A DNA stretch of 64,000 nt from Vicugna pacos (taxonomy: Eukaryota; Chordata; Mammalia; Artiodactyla; Camelidae), in contig NC_132991.1 in the NCBI RefSeq assembly GCF_048564905.1, positions 57,109,501 to 57,173,500 on the forward strand, given 5' to 3'. The notes under the pieces were generated by a model. It was not told the origin of the DNA and searched no databases. It saw only the letters and a program-made list of their open reading frames with translations. The position numbers were made by a program, and so were the translations under genes. Positions 48,197 through 61,039 of this stretch are shown one piece after another. Position 1 is the first letter of the stretch; each line of letters opens with the position of its first letter.

Positions 48197-48946
48197 TAAC
48201 AATCTTTTTTTTTTATTGAGTTATAGTCAGTTTACAATGTTGTGTCAATTTCTGGTGTACAACACAATTCTTCTGTCATACGTGAACATACATATATTAA
48301 TTTTCATAATTCTTTTTCACCGTGAGCTACTACAAGATATTGAATATATTTCCCTGTGCTATACAGTATAAACTTGTTTATCTATTTTATATATACCAGT
48401 CAATATCTGCAAATCTTGAACTCCCAGTTTATCCCTTCCCACCCGCCTCCCCCCCGGCAGCCACAAGTCTGGATTCTATGTCAGTGAGTCTGTTTCTGTT
48501 TTATATATAAGTTCATTTGTCTTTTTTTTTTTTTTTTTTAGATATGAGTGATACCATATGGTATTTTTCTTTCTCTTTCTTGCTTACTTCACTTAGAATG
48601 ACATTCTCCAGGGACATCCATTTTGCTGCAAATGGCATTATGTTGTCATTTTTATGGCCAAGTAGTATTCCATTGTATAAATAAACCACAACTTCTTTAT
48701 CCAGTCATCTGTTGATGGACATTTAGGTTGTTTCCATGTCTTGGCTGTTGTAAATAGTGCTGCTATGAACATTGAAGGTGCAGGTATCTTTTCAAACTAG
48801 AGTTTTCATATTTTCTGGATATATGCCCAGAAGTGGGATTGCTGAGTCATATGGTAAGTCTATTTTTCAGTCTTTTGAGGAATCTCCATACTTTTTTTTA
48901 CAGTGGTTGTACCAAACTGTATTCCCACCAACAGTAACAATCTTTT
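48197..48946 (-). mobile_element. LINE-1 3' end, 5'-truncated, with target-site duplication
   Basis: The direct repeat TAACAATCTTTT at 48197-48208 and 48935-48946 flanks the L1 body (48209-48934). On the minus strand the body ends in A at 48209 onwards (poly-T on +). It is the 3' UTR and 3' end of an L1 of the type common in even-toed ungulates, truncated at its 5' end. Inside, a T run (48521-48539) interrupts it. The perfect 12-bp duplication and clear match to consensus make it one of the youngest insertions in the window. Confidence 0.9.
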
Positions 48947-49479
48947 AACCTAGTTCCAAGAGCCAAGTTTGTAATTCAGATCAGAATCTCTGATCAACAA
49001 AAGACACGAATGTTTACTTTACAGTTGTTTACAGACTGGTCCAGCCCTCTTCTTCGCAGCATGTACTAGATGCCAGACTCCAGCTGTGTAACATGCCTGC
49101 CTCGCAGTCCCAGGGAAGAGACTGTTTCCAAGGATTACACAAAGTGGGATGATTGTAAAGACACACAAGACCACTAGGATCTCATACATGTCCTTCCTCA
49201 TGTAAGGCTTAACAAAAGGAATGAAAGCAAGAGAAATAGTTTACACAAAAGTATCAGGAGCCCACGAAGCTTCCAGGCACAGCTCTCTGAGTTCTAGTTA
49301 GTCACACAAGACTCATCTCCAGGTTATGAACTACCAACATTTGTAGAAGGAATTTTGGTTTCAGAAGACCTTATTCTTATCTTGGCCAAGAATTTAGTGT
49401 CAGACATCTGCACATCCCAGAGATATCATATAACTGGCTTTCTGTCTTACACATAAGGCACCTTGGGTTGTACTGAGGA

Positions 49480-49870
49480 CCATCCATGGGAGGGGTGAAG
49501 AAAGACTTCCTAATGGAGATCAAAAACTGGTAGAAATGATCTTAGTGATTGAGGTGAGGTGGCCATGACAGTCAGAGGAAACAGCATAAGCAGTGTCCCA
49601 GAGACACTCCAGAACATGGCTAATCTTAGAAAGTCTGAGGTTCAATATGGTTGTAATAGAGAATGTATATAGGTAAAGTAGATAAAGAATCGTGAGGTTA
49701 ATCCCTCAGGTGTATTCCTGGTGACAGGAGTGTAGTTGAGAGATGTGAACTTGATACAGGGACTAATGAGGTTCCAATCAGGGAGATCTCTTGGTTCTAG
49801 ACATTGAATTTTAGGTCCTAGGGAACTTCTAGTTTGGAGATATGCAGGAAAGAATTAAAAGTCCAGAATA
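49480..49870 (-). mobile_element. Possible L2 fragment
   Basis: 'gaggtgaggtggccatgaca', 'aacagcataagcagtgtccc' and 'agaacatggctaatcttaga' resemble diverged reverse-complement L2. Confidence 0.4.
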
Positions 49871-49879
49871 CAGAGCATA

Positions 49880-51330
49880 GTATTTTTTGATCACTCAGTA
49901 AACACTAAACAACTAAAAGGCTAATGCTGTGATCTTGCATTTTAAGAGCTCTAATAATTCCTGTCAGAAATCTTATAAATAGGAAAACAAAGAAACGAAA
50001 ATTGTTTTTAAATCTGTCTCATGCTGTGAAATTACTTTGGAACAAACTACTGTTTTCAAGTTTCAACGGCATCGAAAGAAAGGATGTTTTTCTCAGTTAA
50101 CAGAGGCACTTGCAGAGGATCAGGTGAAAGCTGGCTTCCTGTGGAGAAGGAGTTTTGCCTTTGAGAATTTCATTATGGCTTCTTTGCACCCTACGGAGTC
50201 AAAGGACACTTTCCCTTCTTTCTGTCCCATTTTTCTCTTTTATTCAAGGATTTTAATTGGTTTTGAAATAGCTGAAGTTAAATTCATGTGTGTGTGTGTA
50301 CACAAATACATATCAGGTACACACCTGTACATATATGCACTCATAAGTGTCCATATGTGTGAGAACTCTGAATTTACCACCTCTGACAGATCAAAGGACA
50401 AACGGTACCAGCTTTTAAATCTGGCTATCTGCATGGTGGCATAGCATTTTTTAAATAAGCAGTTTCTCAAAACCTGAAAAAACACAAAACTTGATTTTTT
50501 TTTCCTGAGTGATGAGCCAGTTCCTTTCAAGTACTAAATAACAGGAATCATCAATATTATATTGTATTTGTACCTCATCCTCCCTCAAGATGAAATGTCT
50601 GAAAAGCAATCACAAATATCAAAAAGCCATTTCCTGTGAACTCCAAAATTACCTCTGCCATTTAGAGTAGTGACTTCTATCCCTTTGCAAACTGCCACAT
50701 CTCTTTGCCAAGTATTGCTACCTTACATTTGTTTATGCTTTTGCATTACAGTGCGGTAGAATTAATATTACTATATTTCACCAACAGGAATACCACCTCA
50801 GAGTGCTCAAATTACTTGTCATACCGTGTGATAAATGAAACCTGATCTCCTATGCAGATAAAGTTCTTTTAGCTTCCAACCTGTTTGAAGTATAATGTTT
50901 TTCCTCTCCAAGCTGCCTTCTCTAGTTTCAGAAGCACAGTAATAGAGGAATATATTGTATAACTACTCTTAAATTTTGAAAGAGATAAAGATAGTATTTT
51001 TAATATCATGTATACACCTTCTATTGTGAATTTGACATTAAAGCAACATGGAAGTATATGAAAAAGAGAAAGGTGCTTTTTAGAGTTGTGGGTTTTAGTC
51101 CAAGGGAGTGCTGCTACTTGCTCCCCATTAACTCCATTTTCCTAACCTGTACACACCCTTTCTGTGCCATTCTAATACAGACATTTTAGTAAGTAGGGCA
51201 TCCATATCCTTGACCAGATTAAGAGCTTGTCACAATGCTTTGTAGCACCAAGAAACGTTACCACTGAACATGCAGAAATAATCTTATTTGGGTTTATTTA
51301 GAATCCGTCAGTACTGCTTAAACTGGTGTG
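49880..51330. other. Unique intron sequence
   Basis: Nothing recognised apart from a short TG run at 50286-50299. An open frame at 50037-50444 has no features of a real gene. Confidence 0.5.
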
Positions 51331-51339
51331 CTTTTATTT

Positions 51340-51445
51340 AAAAAAATGCAGATTTCCTATTCACTTAATCTGATTTAGTAGCTCCAGCGTGAGCCTAGAG
51401 ACCTGCATTTTGACTGCAGTGTACTTGAGAAGCACTGGGAAAGAT
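51340..51445. mobile_element. MER5A-like DNA transposon fragment
   Basis: 'aatctgatttagtagctcca' followed by 'gacctgcattttgactgcag' and an end near TTGAGAAGCACTGG matches one end of MER5A. Confidence 0.6.
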
Positions 51446-52119
51446 AAGGGTATTTGTATTGGAAAATACAAGTGGAAAAAAACAAAAACAAATGAAATAT
51501 ACAGGTAAAACCTATTTTAATCAGTAGTGTCCACCTTGCTCCCTACCTATCTTTATAGGAAGCTAATAATGAGCAGCAAAATTGAGTGGCTTTAGTTTCA
51601 ATTCTCTGTGCTCTTGCAGCTGTGGCAGTGTTAATAAGCATTGAAATCATCCAAAGGTGACGATTTGAGAGAATAAAAAGAACATTGCAGGATCTGAATA
51701 ATCCATTGTACTGCTGATACCTGGATAAATAAATCTTTTGGGTACAAAAGTCTTATAATAAAATTGACTGGACTAAAATAAGGTGTAAATGTCCAGGGCA
51801 GTGGAACTACTTAAGCGGTTCTTGGATGTGTTTGTGTAGTATTGACATATGACCATGAAGATTTTCTGAATGTCCATCTGTAATTAACAAAACTTAACGC
51901 AGCCAGATTTGTGTAGTCGTTTGTTTTTAGTACCCCACCTCCCTGCATTTTCTCTTCCACACTCACTCAGTGCTGACCCTTGTCTTTCTCAACTTCCCCT
52001 TCCCTGAATTCACATCCTCTAACCTGCTACTTTGATCTAATTGGGTGAGTGTTAGTGATTGGTCCTTGGTATATGCTGACCGATCAACACATACGTTAGC
52101 ATGGTTGACTGCTTATAAA

Positions 52120-52330
52120 TTGTCAGGCATATATTCTGCCTTCATTCTCATGTCAATACTGTGAAGTAGGTAATATAGTTATATGGAGGTTACTATTGTG
52201 GCCCCTATTACAAAATAAGGAAACTGAGGTTTAGAATAAATACCTTGCCCATGGTTACACAGTTATTAATCAGCAGAGTTCTCAAATTCAGACAGCACGA
52301 TTTTAGAGCATGAGCTTCTACTCCCCATAG
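52120..52330 (-). mobile_element. MIR SINE fragment
   Basis: 'gtgaagtaggtaatatagtt', 'aaataaggaaactgaggttt' and 'ttgcccatggttacacagtt' are reverse-complement MIR in order. Confidence 0.8.
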
Positions 52331-52539
52331 CATGCCACTGGGTATTAGAACTTGAAGGCTTTTGTCTTCATATAAGTAGAGAATGTCTCCTGTTAAAGAC
52401 TTTCTGTGTCTTACTCTGTTCTGTTAGAAGAAGGATGGTTCTGTGTTTCATCTCTTGATAGATTCCTGCTCTTCTGATGAATAGTTTCTAGCAATTTATT
52501 CGTAGAACAGAAACAACAAGTATCCTTTGTCACCACGTC

Positions 52540-52760
52540 CTTCCAGAATGCATCTCCAGTAGGCTGTCATCCCTTCCTCTCTAAGGCTGCCCTTTCCCTG
52601 CCATGAACACTTAACGGGTCCCTTCTTCCTCTGTACCAGGTTTTCCAGAGCTATATTTTTCTATGCCTCAACTTATAAACTTCTTTTTGTTTGGAAAGTA
52701 CTCTTGTTACTCATTTGCCCTGATTGCATAGCTAAACCACTCATGCTTTATTAGGATTCT
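52540..52760 (+). mobile_element. Possible L2 3' fragment
   Basis: 'cttcctctctaaggctgccc' and 'tgaacacttaacgggtccct' resemble the L2 3' end; weak. Confidence 0.35.
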
Positions 52761-52769
52761 AGTACTCAA

Positions 52770-54830
52770 GAAACCCCTGGCAGGGTTAGAAGCAGTTGTG
52801 GGAGGATTTGAGTAGAAAAGGATGCTAGTTGAGTGGAATGAATGCTTAGACACTGGGCCAATTCCAGTAAGAAGAGAGAGGGATGGGGGAGAGCTGGATC
52901 TGATAGCGTGGAAGGAAGCGTTCCATTAAGCATTTAATTTGTCTTGATTGCCCCATGGCTGGCAAGTCGATTCTTAGGGGAAAATTACATGTATGTTTTA
53001 GAACACTTATTTTCTAATTTGTGAGGACTAGAACTTAGACTCAGTTTTAATAAGGAGACTCTTGCATGTTTGTTTTTAGTGCTATAGGAATAAGCTAGAG
53101 TAAATTATTCACTATGTCTGTAAGGGAATGTCTATAAGTTTAACTTCTGCAGAAATGGATGTTAATTACCTTACTGAAGGTGAAAATTATCTGCCTTCAG
53201 TCTACAGACTTTTGGAACATTTTCCTGTTGTTTTTGCTACCCTTATATGAAGTATTATATTGAAAACAGAACGTGACACATAGTAGACGTTAGAAATCAT
53301 CGCTTTCTCTGTGCTTTCCAGCCATCTGCAGGAACTTCATTTCATCTCTGAGTATTTCAAAATGCCAGCAGAACATAAGTTCTTGCAGGAGATTTGAAGG
53401 ACATTCTAATAGAGTTTTCTTAGAAAGCCTCCTTTTTTGGGTAAACATAAATAGGTATGAACACAACTGCCATGGGCTTTGCGTATAAATCACTCACTGA
53501 ATGATTTCTACAGATGTCTGCACGCACAGTTATCTAGCTAATGCCTTGCGAATCCCCGAATCAGTAATGCTGTCATCATGTTTACTTTGATAGTTCTGTA
53601 TAATATAAAGTTCTAGTAGTTGATGTACATTTAAATTAATTCTCAGAAATCTCCACCTCCCTGCATCCTAGCTCTCTGGATTTAACTTTATGTTGACATA
53701 TGCTTATTAAAATAAAGTCTTAACAGATTTTTTAAATGTGTATTATAATTGGCCCAGCACATTTTTTCCCCTGATAACTACTATTCTTGATTTAGTACTA
53801 CAGAATATCTCAAAAAATAATGCTATCAATGATACTTAGGAGAGCTAAGTAGCAGAAATGATTCAGCAATCACTGCCCTGGACTGTAAAGGGTGTCATGA
53901 CGTATAACTTCCAACGTTAACAGTGTGCAGATAAGGAAAGAAGGAAGTATTGTCTGAAAAATAAAACTGACAAAATGTCTTGATTCATATATTTTCAGTT
54001 TGGAAAACTTGACTCTAGAAACCCATTGAGACCTTTAAAAGCTTAGTGGATCTACTGGAGGTGGGAACTGTACTAGGAGAATCATTTTTAAAGCCAGGCT
54101 TGAGTTGCCTGTATGTCATATATACCCTGCGGTGCCTCGAAGTGCATTTCACAGCCAATTATTTCATAGTTGAGTAAATTCAATGTTAATAATTATAAAG
54201 AAAGTTACTTAGACAGGCAGCTGTGTAGGACAGAATGTAAAAGCAAAAGTAGTTAATGTTATGTCTCATTTTGATTGAGAGTGAGAAGTATTTCTCCAAA
54301 GTACCTCAACGAGGCAGAGAAGATGATAGGTTGAAATAGAGTCAATAATAACTGTGAGGTTGTTTTTCATATTCGTAGTTACTGTAAAAATAAAACAGGC
54401 TATTTGAAATTTAATGAACTATCAAACACTTCTGCCAGTGAAACCGTGTATTAATCCAGTTACAGATCAAAATCCCATCTTCTATATGAAACACTTGTAT
54501 TTTTGTTTAACCTTGTCAACAGTAAGTCATTTCATTAACTGATTGTGTTTCTTTATGCTGCTGCTAAGAACTTGAAGCCTAGTTTATGATCCACTTGTAG
54601 TAAATTTACAGGATTTTTGACTATTTCTACTCTATGTTCTTGCTTTCTTTTCCTTTTGCTTCATATTTCTAATTTATTTTATCTCCCTCTATTTTATGAC
54701 TCTTTATAAGACACGAAATAAATCTGGGGACATAGTGGAATTATTTTTTAAACCAGTGAAATGAAAAAAGAAGTTGTTTTCTCTGAAGAAGGAACTGTAC
54801 CTGGGTCCCTGGGAACTCATCAATCATCAG
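52770..54830. other. Unique intron sequence
   Basis: No recognisable gene, RNA or repeat was seen. Confidence 0.5.
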
Positions 54831-54839
54831 AAAACTCCC

Positions 54840-55150
54840 CTCTGTCGTCCACCGCCCCTCACAACCGTGCTTCTTCTCATTCCAGAGAAAACCAGCTCTC
54901 TTCTGAGGAGCCTAAGTCCTGTTACCTTTCCCAACCTTGAACATTTTCCACAAGTGATGGATGTTTTTTTCTGCACAACTCTCTCCAGAACAGCTGGCCA
55001 GCAGGCGAATTGACTTTCCTTCTCCTTCCTTTCTCCCTAACATCCCCTAGCTCTGAGTCTCATCTTATCAAACTGCCATTCTTCCTCTCCTAACTGAGGT
55101 CATCTACAGTCCCCAGGTCCCTCCTTCCTTCCTGCAGTGTTTTAGCTCCT
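54840..55150 (+). other. Pyrimidine-rich segment, possibly diverged L2
   Basis: A C/T-rich + strand with 'cttccttcctgcagtgtttt' and 'ctgagtctcatcttatcaaa'. It has the composition of L2 coding sequence but no secure match. Confidence 0.3.
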
Positions 55151-55159
55151 GCTTCATTG

Positions 55160-56180
55160 TCATTCTCCCCCACGTAACTTCATACTAGGAAGAATATTAT
55201 GTAGTCCAGTCACTATAGTAGCAGATGCTCTTGTGAGGTAGTGATCTCCCTGTCAACAAATACTTTTGAGCAGACAGACAGCATGCCAGTCCTTTGATTC
55301 ACCCATTGGGTGCAGATGCGCTAGTCTAGGTAGTGGTAAAATTATTAGTGTACAATTCTATTTCTACTGAAAATCATAACCAATAGGTTAAATACTTTGG
55401 CCCCAAATCAGTACATCTATCTATATACTGACCTTGAGACATATAAAGTAGAGGCATTGAGATCATTTCTCTGATATATTTCCTAAATGCTATGCCTTGA
55501 CCTTCACACACTGGATCACTTAACAGAGGAAGTTTCAGACTTTAACCAATTTATAGTCACTGAACCAGTGTGTTTCTGATTCCCTCAGGCTAACTTCTTT
55601 GGTACCATATGGTTGACCAATTGCATGACCTCCTTAATGAGATCACCACATACCTCCATAGTATGTTTATACCACTTAATTTAACAGCAGATATAATTAT
55701 AGTAACTTATCAAATTTTTACCATATTAAATTTAGAAAAGAAGTTTCTGGAAAAAGATCATATACAGTATACTTAGCACCTAATAAAGTTTCAATGCAAC
55801 GTTTCCTGTAAATTTTAATCTCTAACATTTGATAAACAGTACCCTGTATATCCACTCTTTTCCTTTTGTCATTATTTTAAATGCAGAGTCACGGGTATAT
55901 TTGCTAATATATATACACACATTTCATCATCCTTTTTAAATATCAGATTCCCATTTATTAAGTTCCTGGAGTTACACTAGGCCATTAAAATCATGGGGGG
56001 ATCTAGCATGACAAACACCTTCTCCTTTCACTTACATTTATATAATTTCAAAGTAGTAGATAAAAGCCAGAGACTAATTGATTATAGTTGGTTTCTATAA
56101 CATGCGTGGATCATGTAGAATGGAGCAATTTCAAGGAGACTCTTTGGCTTTTATTATATAATAGTTTTAGTTCTCCTACT
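55160..56180. other. Unique intron sequence
   Basis: No recognisable feature. Confidence 0.5.
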
Positions 56181-56189
56181 TGATTGAGA

Positions 56190-56395
56190 CAAATTTATTA
56201 AATCCTAGTTTATTAAATACCAAGCACTGTGCTAAACGATCTCATTTTCTTCAGCAGTCCTCAGAATGACTCTGCATAAAAATATCACTACCACTTTTTA
56301 TAAAGACTAACAGATTTGGGGATATAAAGTAGATTGGCTAAAAGACTTAGTAACAGCAGAGCCAAGATTCAAATCTTAATCTCCATGAGGACATA
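56190..56395 (-). mobile_element. MIR SINE fragment
   Basis: 'taccaagcactgtgctaaac', 'gatctcattttcttcagcag' and 'agcagagccaagattcaaat' are reverse-complement MIR in order. Confidence 0.75.
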
Positions 56396-56399
56396 GATT

Positions 56400-58430
56400 C
56401 TTCGTAGCACTATATCACTGTGCAGAATAAAGTTTGGCCTGGTCATTCATTAAGCAGCCAGTCTTTGAGGACAATAAGAATCAATAAAAACAAAGCCCCT
56501 TGACTTAAGTGTTTACATGGGGATTTGTATTTTACACAGAGTGTATATGGTAAGTTCGTAAGTTTGCTATCCTAACAACAAACCAAAAATTCAATCCAAG
56601 CACAGAAGAACTGACCATAACCTGAATTTCTTCCTACTCCCAGGAAGTGTTTTTAGAACAACGAGCCAGAAGTGCTTTCTGTGGAGAGGCTAACAAAACT
56701 GTTGAGAGAATAAGAGAAAGTGACTTGCCCTTCTCGTGACATTTTCCCTACCAACCAGCCACTTGGCGTTCCTTCCTGCAGGCTGCTGGCAGGATTTCTA
56801 TTGGTAAAGCTTGACAGATGGGGTTCTAGTGACTGAGGCCCCTCCAACTCCAATAAGATGTCATCAAGGGCTTAAACAGGTCCCCCCCCAAGGTCTCCAG
56901 TGTATGAAATGCTCTCTGCCTTCAGATAAAGAGTTAATCATGTTAAAATGGCAGTAACTCAGAGTTTTCAGTAAAATGTCATTATGCGATTTATCGGGAC
57001 TTTATAGAGTGAGGCTCCCTGGGTTTAGATAGATCTTTTAACTTAAATATTCAATAACAGAATGTAAATTTTTGGTGCAAAGAGAATGCCATTTGTTTTC
57101 TAATTCTTTCATGTAGCAGCATCCATAATTCCTATTATGGATATACACAATTTTGAAATTTATGCTAGATTAGCCCTGAAATGAGATACAAATAAATATG
57201 ACTTTAATGCTATCATATCCTTGCTTATACTTCACTTATTTGTGCATTTTAATAGCATTTATCGTTTTTAAATGAAAACAAATTAATCTCAAGCTTGAGC
57301 TAGTATATGTATTTTATATTATGCCTGATAGGCAAGGAATTGAAATAGCATGTCACAAAATGTTTAAATTAAAAATACATTAAAAATAAGTAGCTTACTT
57401 TAAACTTTAGTCATATTAATAATGGAACTGCATATAAAGATTCTCACGTACCAGTTTTACATCTGAAAATAGCAAATTTAAGTTTTTGATACATTAATCG
57501 AATATATCATGGGAAATAGAAATGTATAGTTCCTTCTGAGAGAAGTAATACACTGCAGTATATTTCTGTATATATAAAGGGAGGTTTTTATATAGTTTGG
57601 AATTATAGTCACTAATCAGGCTATTAAATTTTTAGATGTATTCCAATAAAAACATAAAGGTCTATGTTAATACCAGGATTAGAGTTTTCAAAGGGCAACT
57701 GAAAAATACTCTCAAAAGCTGCCCAGGAATATGCGACAATTGATTTTTTTTAAAGGCCAAGGAAAATCAAATAAAATCAGCATACAGTAGGGTTCAAGCA
57801 AAACCAATTAAGCATCACAGTGAAGTCTAAATGGTGCTAATTAGTGATAATTGACTTCAAGGATTGAAAAAAATGAATAAACTTGTCTTTAAAAAGAAAA
57901 AAGTGTGGACCTAAAAAAATAAACTTAATTATCAAATCAAGTTAGAAGTATGTAGGACTAACCTAATGGTAGCAGAACGGTGAAGAAAGAGTTGTGATAG
58001 TAGAAGGAGAAAAGCTGCTCACTTTTACAATCAGGGAAGAGAGGATCAGGCTGTTAGCAAATGAGATAAAACAGCATATGTCCTCATGCCAGCATCTGAT
58101 TGCAAGGCAGACTCCTTATGGAGATGGACTCGACTGATGACACCAAATCAGAGTGACCCATTCATTCTCTTGTTCTGTTTCCCTATAGGAATTGCCAGGA
58201 TCCTGCCAATGTTAGATGCTTGATGCATCTGTATTTCCCCACCTGTCACTTAATTAGCCAGAGTCATCAGCTTCCTGGCAGATTTATTTAAGCCCTATTA
58301 ATAGAATTATGTTGAATCTACAAAATAAGAAGAAAAAAAGCCCTGACTGTTGTTGAAAATAATCAAAGTCACAAACCCTGTTGTTCCAGCATTACTTTAG
58401 GAAATAGAACCAAATAATCGGCACCTGTTC
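56400..58430. other. Unique AT-rich intron sequence
   Basis: No recognisable gene, RNA or repeat was seen. Confidence 0.5.
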
Positions 58431-58439
58431 ATCATTTAG

Positions 58440-58680
58440 GAGCATTTATTGAACAGAGCAAGTATTTTTTGAATGCCTAACTACATGTTAGGCACTTTAC
58501 CCATAGAATTCTTGTTCACAGCCCACTTGTAAGTATAGGGATATTTGTCTACGTTTTACTAAAGAAGAAGCTGCTGCTCAGAGGTGTTAAGATTCATAGA
58601 ACTATCAAGCGGCAGAACCAGAATTCAAACCTTGTGTCCACGTGGTTCTAAAACCCTTCTGCATGGTTCCACCAAGCCAC
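58440..58680 (-). mobile_element. MIR SINE fragment
   Basis: 'catgttaggcactttaccca', 'gctgctcagaggtgttaaga' and 'ggcagaaccagaattcaaac' are reverse-complement MIR in order. Confidence 0.75.
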
Positions 58681-58689
58681 TTCCACAGA

Positions 58690-58790
58690 GCTCTTTGACT
58701 TTTCTGTTCATCTCTGTATCTAAGTACTTAGAACCGTGCCTGACACCTAGTGGATCCTCAGTAAACAGGTGTTCAGTAAAAGAAAGGCTG
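58690..58790 (+). mobile_element. L2 3' tail
   Basis: 'ctctgtatctaagtacttag' followed by 'aaccgtgcctgacacctagt' is the typical end of L2. Confidence 0.6.
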
Positions 58791-59529
58791 CTTGGTGCAG
58801 AGCTGCTCTCACTGGTGCCTCTGGAAACACCGGATGGAGGGAGTAGGAAAGCACATTCATAGTCAGTGACCTTAAGCCTGTACCAGAGCTCAGGTTTTTG
58901 TTTGTTTGTCTCATTCTTTGTTGTCTTTGCCTTTCCTTGTGTGTTTGAATCTCTAAATCTTAGAGGTAAAACCCCAGGGTACAGGATCCAATTTTCCTTG
59001 CTTGTAGCATTCACAGCACACAAGTGAGTGTTCTGCACACAGCAGTGCTTCCCGGAGTGATCAGGCCATATTAATCACTGACAAAAGTCTGTTGAAAGAA
59101 ATAAATAAATCCGCATTCCGGGGTATCATTAGGCCACACTCATTTTTCACTTGGAAGAGCTGTGCATCACCTATCAAGATCTGAAAAGTAGATTCTCCTC
59201 CTTTTCTAAAGAAACGGGGATGGCAGTTTGAGAACTAAAGTCCCTTGATGGGATTAGGAGTTTTCTGTGATACCTAAGTATGAAGGAGACATTCTGCTCA
59301 CAGCTTGGGATAAGATCTTCTCCAAGATGGCTTAAGATTTCAACCCTGATCACTTACAGCCAGAAAACTCCAGGATGGCAATTTTTGTTGATTTGGAAGC
59401 TTTCTTGTTGCAGCCTATTTAGATTGTACTCAAATAATGAGGCTTTCAGTGAATGAAAGAACATGTGAGAAAATATAGGCGCCCTTTCCGGGCACTGAAG
59501 GTAAGGGTGTAGCCTGCAGCAGCATCTGT

Positions 59530-59640
59530 GGGTTGGGGATTTGGGTCTGTTTTGCTCACTGCTGTATCCGTGGTGTCTAGAACAGTACCTGATACATAGG
59601 TGGTGAACGGTAAATATTTTTAAATGGATTAAGCTACATA
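59530..59640 (+). mobile_element. L2 3' tail
   Basis: 'gctcactgctgtatccgtgg' followed by 'tgtctagaacagtacctgat' is the typical end of L2. Confidence 0.7.
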
Positions 59641-59649
59641 AAAAATGAT

Positions 59650-60580
59650 GATAAAAATAATACAGCATCTCAGAAAGGACGTACTGGGAATGCTATCCCC
59701 AGAATTAGGGAGACACTAGAACTTTTAAAGAATGTTCTCTCCAAAAGGGAGGAAAAGATAGATTTAGCTCAGGAGAGATGTGAGGGCCTTCTCCAGATAA
59801 ATATACTCTTTTTGGACAGAGTTCAGGAACGCAAGAGGTTTTAGAGCAGTTATGTTGTTAAAGTTTAAAACTGAAGTAAAATAATAATATTGTATTGCCC
59901 AAATCTTAATTAAATCCCATGAAAACTAAGAATAAGAAATGGATACTTGTTATTACTGTTATTTAACATTGCTTTGTTAAGCAAGGAAAATGAAATAATT
60001 GGTAACAATATTGAGAAAGAAAAGAAAATATATTTTTGCTTTGTTGATAATTACATTCCAGTAGACTCAAATTTTTCAAAATAAATAAAACTACTAAGCT
60101 TAGTAAAAGAATTTAGTAAGCAGACCAGATACAAGGTAAGTGTTTCTTATAGTAGCAATAATTTGTTATAGATAGAATCCAAAAAACATATTTATCTCAA
60201 ACTACAAAACAACTAGAAAAATATTTAGCAAGAAAAGTACTTGACCTCCTGAAAAACAGTATAAACGCTTACTGATAAGATATCCACAAATAACCTAAAA
60301 AAACTCACTTGTCTCAAGTTTTATGTAATTAATTAATTTGCAATTAAATTACACTGAGAATTTAGAAGAATAAATATCCAATAACATGTTGAGGAAAAAA
60401 CACACCCGTGTATGTATTGATGTGGATTCTAGCCACCTCTAGCACCAAAATCTGATTACTAGTGACTTAAAATAGGATTTTATCTTGCTTACTTCATAGT
60501 CCATCGTTAGTGGCTAGACTTTTTTTATTTTCTTGTTGTGACTGTTATTTTATTATTGCATTTTAATTCCTAAGCATAAA
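59650..60580. other. AT-rich intron sequence
   Basis: No recognisable feature. Confidence 0.5.
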
Positions 60581-60589
60581 TTCTTTGAG

Positions 60590-60770
60590 TACTCATTCTG
60601 TGCCAGTCACTGGTTGCATTTTCTCATTTAATCCTCACAATTATACAGTATGTTATTTATGAATGAGGAAAATGAGGGTCTGAAAGTTTCAGGTTTCCTA
60701 ACTGTAGTGGAAATCCAGATTACCTAAGTGTAAAGCCAAGCGAATGTTCTTTTCACTTCGTTGGATTTTA
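60590..60770 (-). mobile_element. MIR SINE fragment
   Basis: 'tctgtgccagtcactggttg', 'ctcatttaatcctcacaatt' and 'gaggaaaatgagggtctgaa' are reverse-complement MIR in order. Confidence 0.8.
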
Positions 60771-60909
60771 AGCATGTCTCACAGGAGAAAGAACGTATAA
60801 CATAAAACTTAATCGGCCAAATGGACGTGGCATAAATGGGTATTATGTACCCAGGATATTAAATTACCTTTCGTTCTATTTCTGTTTTATTTAAGATGAA
60901 GAGTGTGTG

Positions 60910-61035
60910 TCTGAAAATTAGGAGAGCTGGACTTCTAGCCCTATCTCTGCTACTAAAAAGCTTTGTGACCTTGAGAGGTCACTTCACCTTCCTGGTCCTC
61001 AGTTTATGTTATCTATAAAATAATAGGAGTTGAAT
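60910..61035 (+). mobile_element. MIR SINE fragment
   Basis: 'gctttgtgaccttgagaggt', 'cacttcaccttcctggtcct' and 'cagtttatgttatctataaa' are MIR core in sense. Confidence 0.75.
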
Positions 61036-61039
61036 GATA

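Noticed and set aside
50037-50444. 135-codon open frame
   Set aside because: It has no recognisable domain, overlaps an open frame on the other strand and has no splice or promoter context.
58625-59038. 137-codon minus-strand open frame
   Set aside because: It runs through a MIR and an L2 tail; no recognisable protein.
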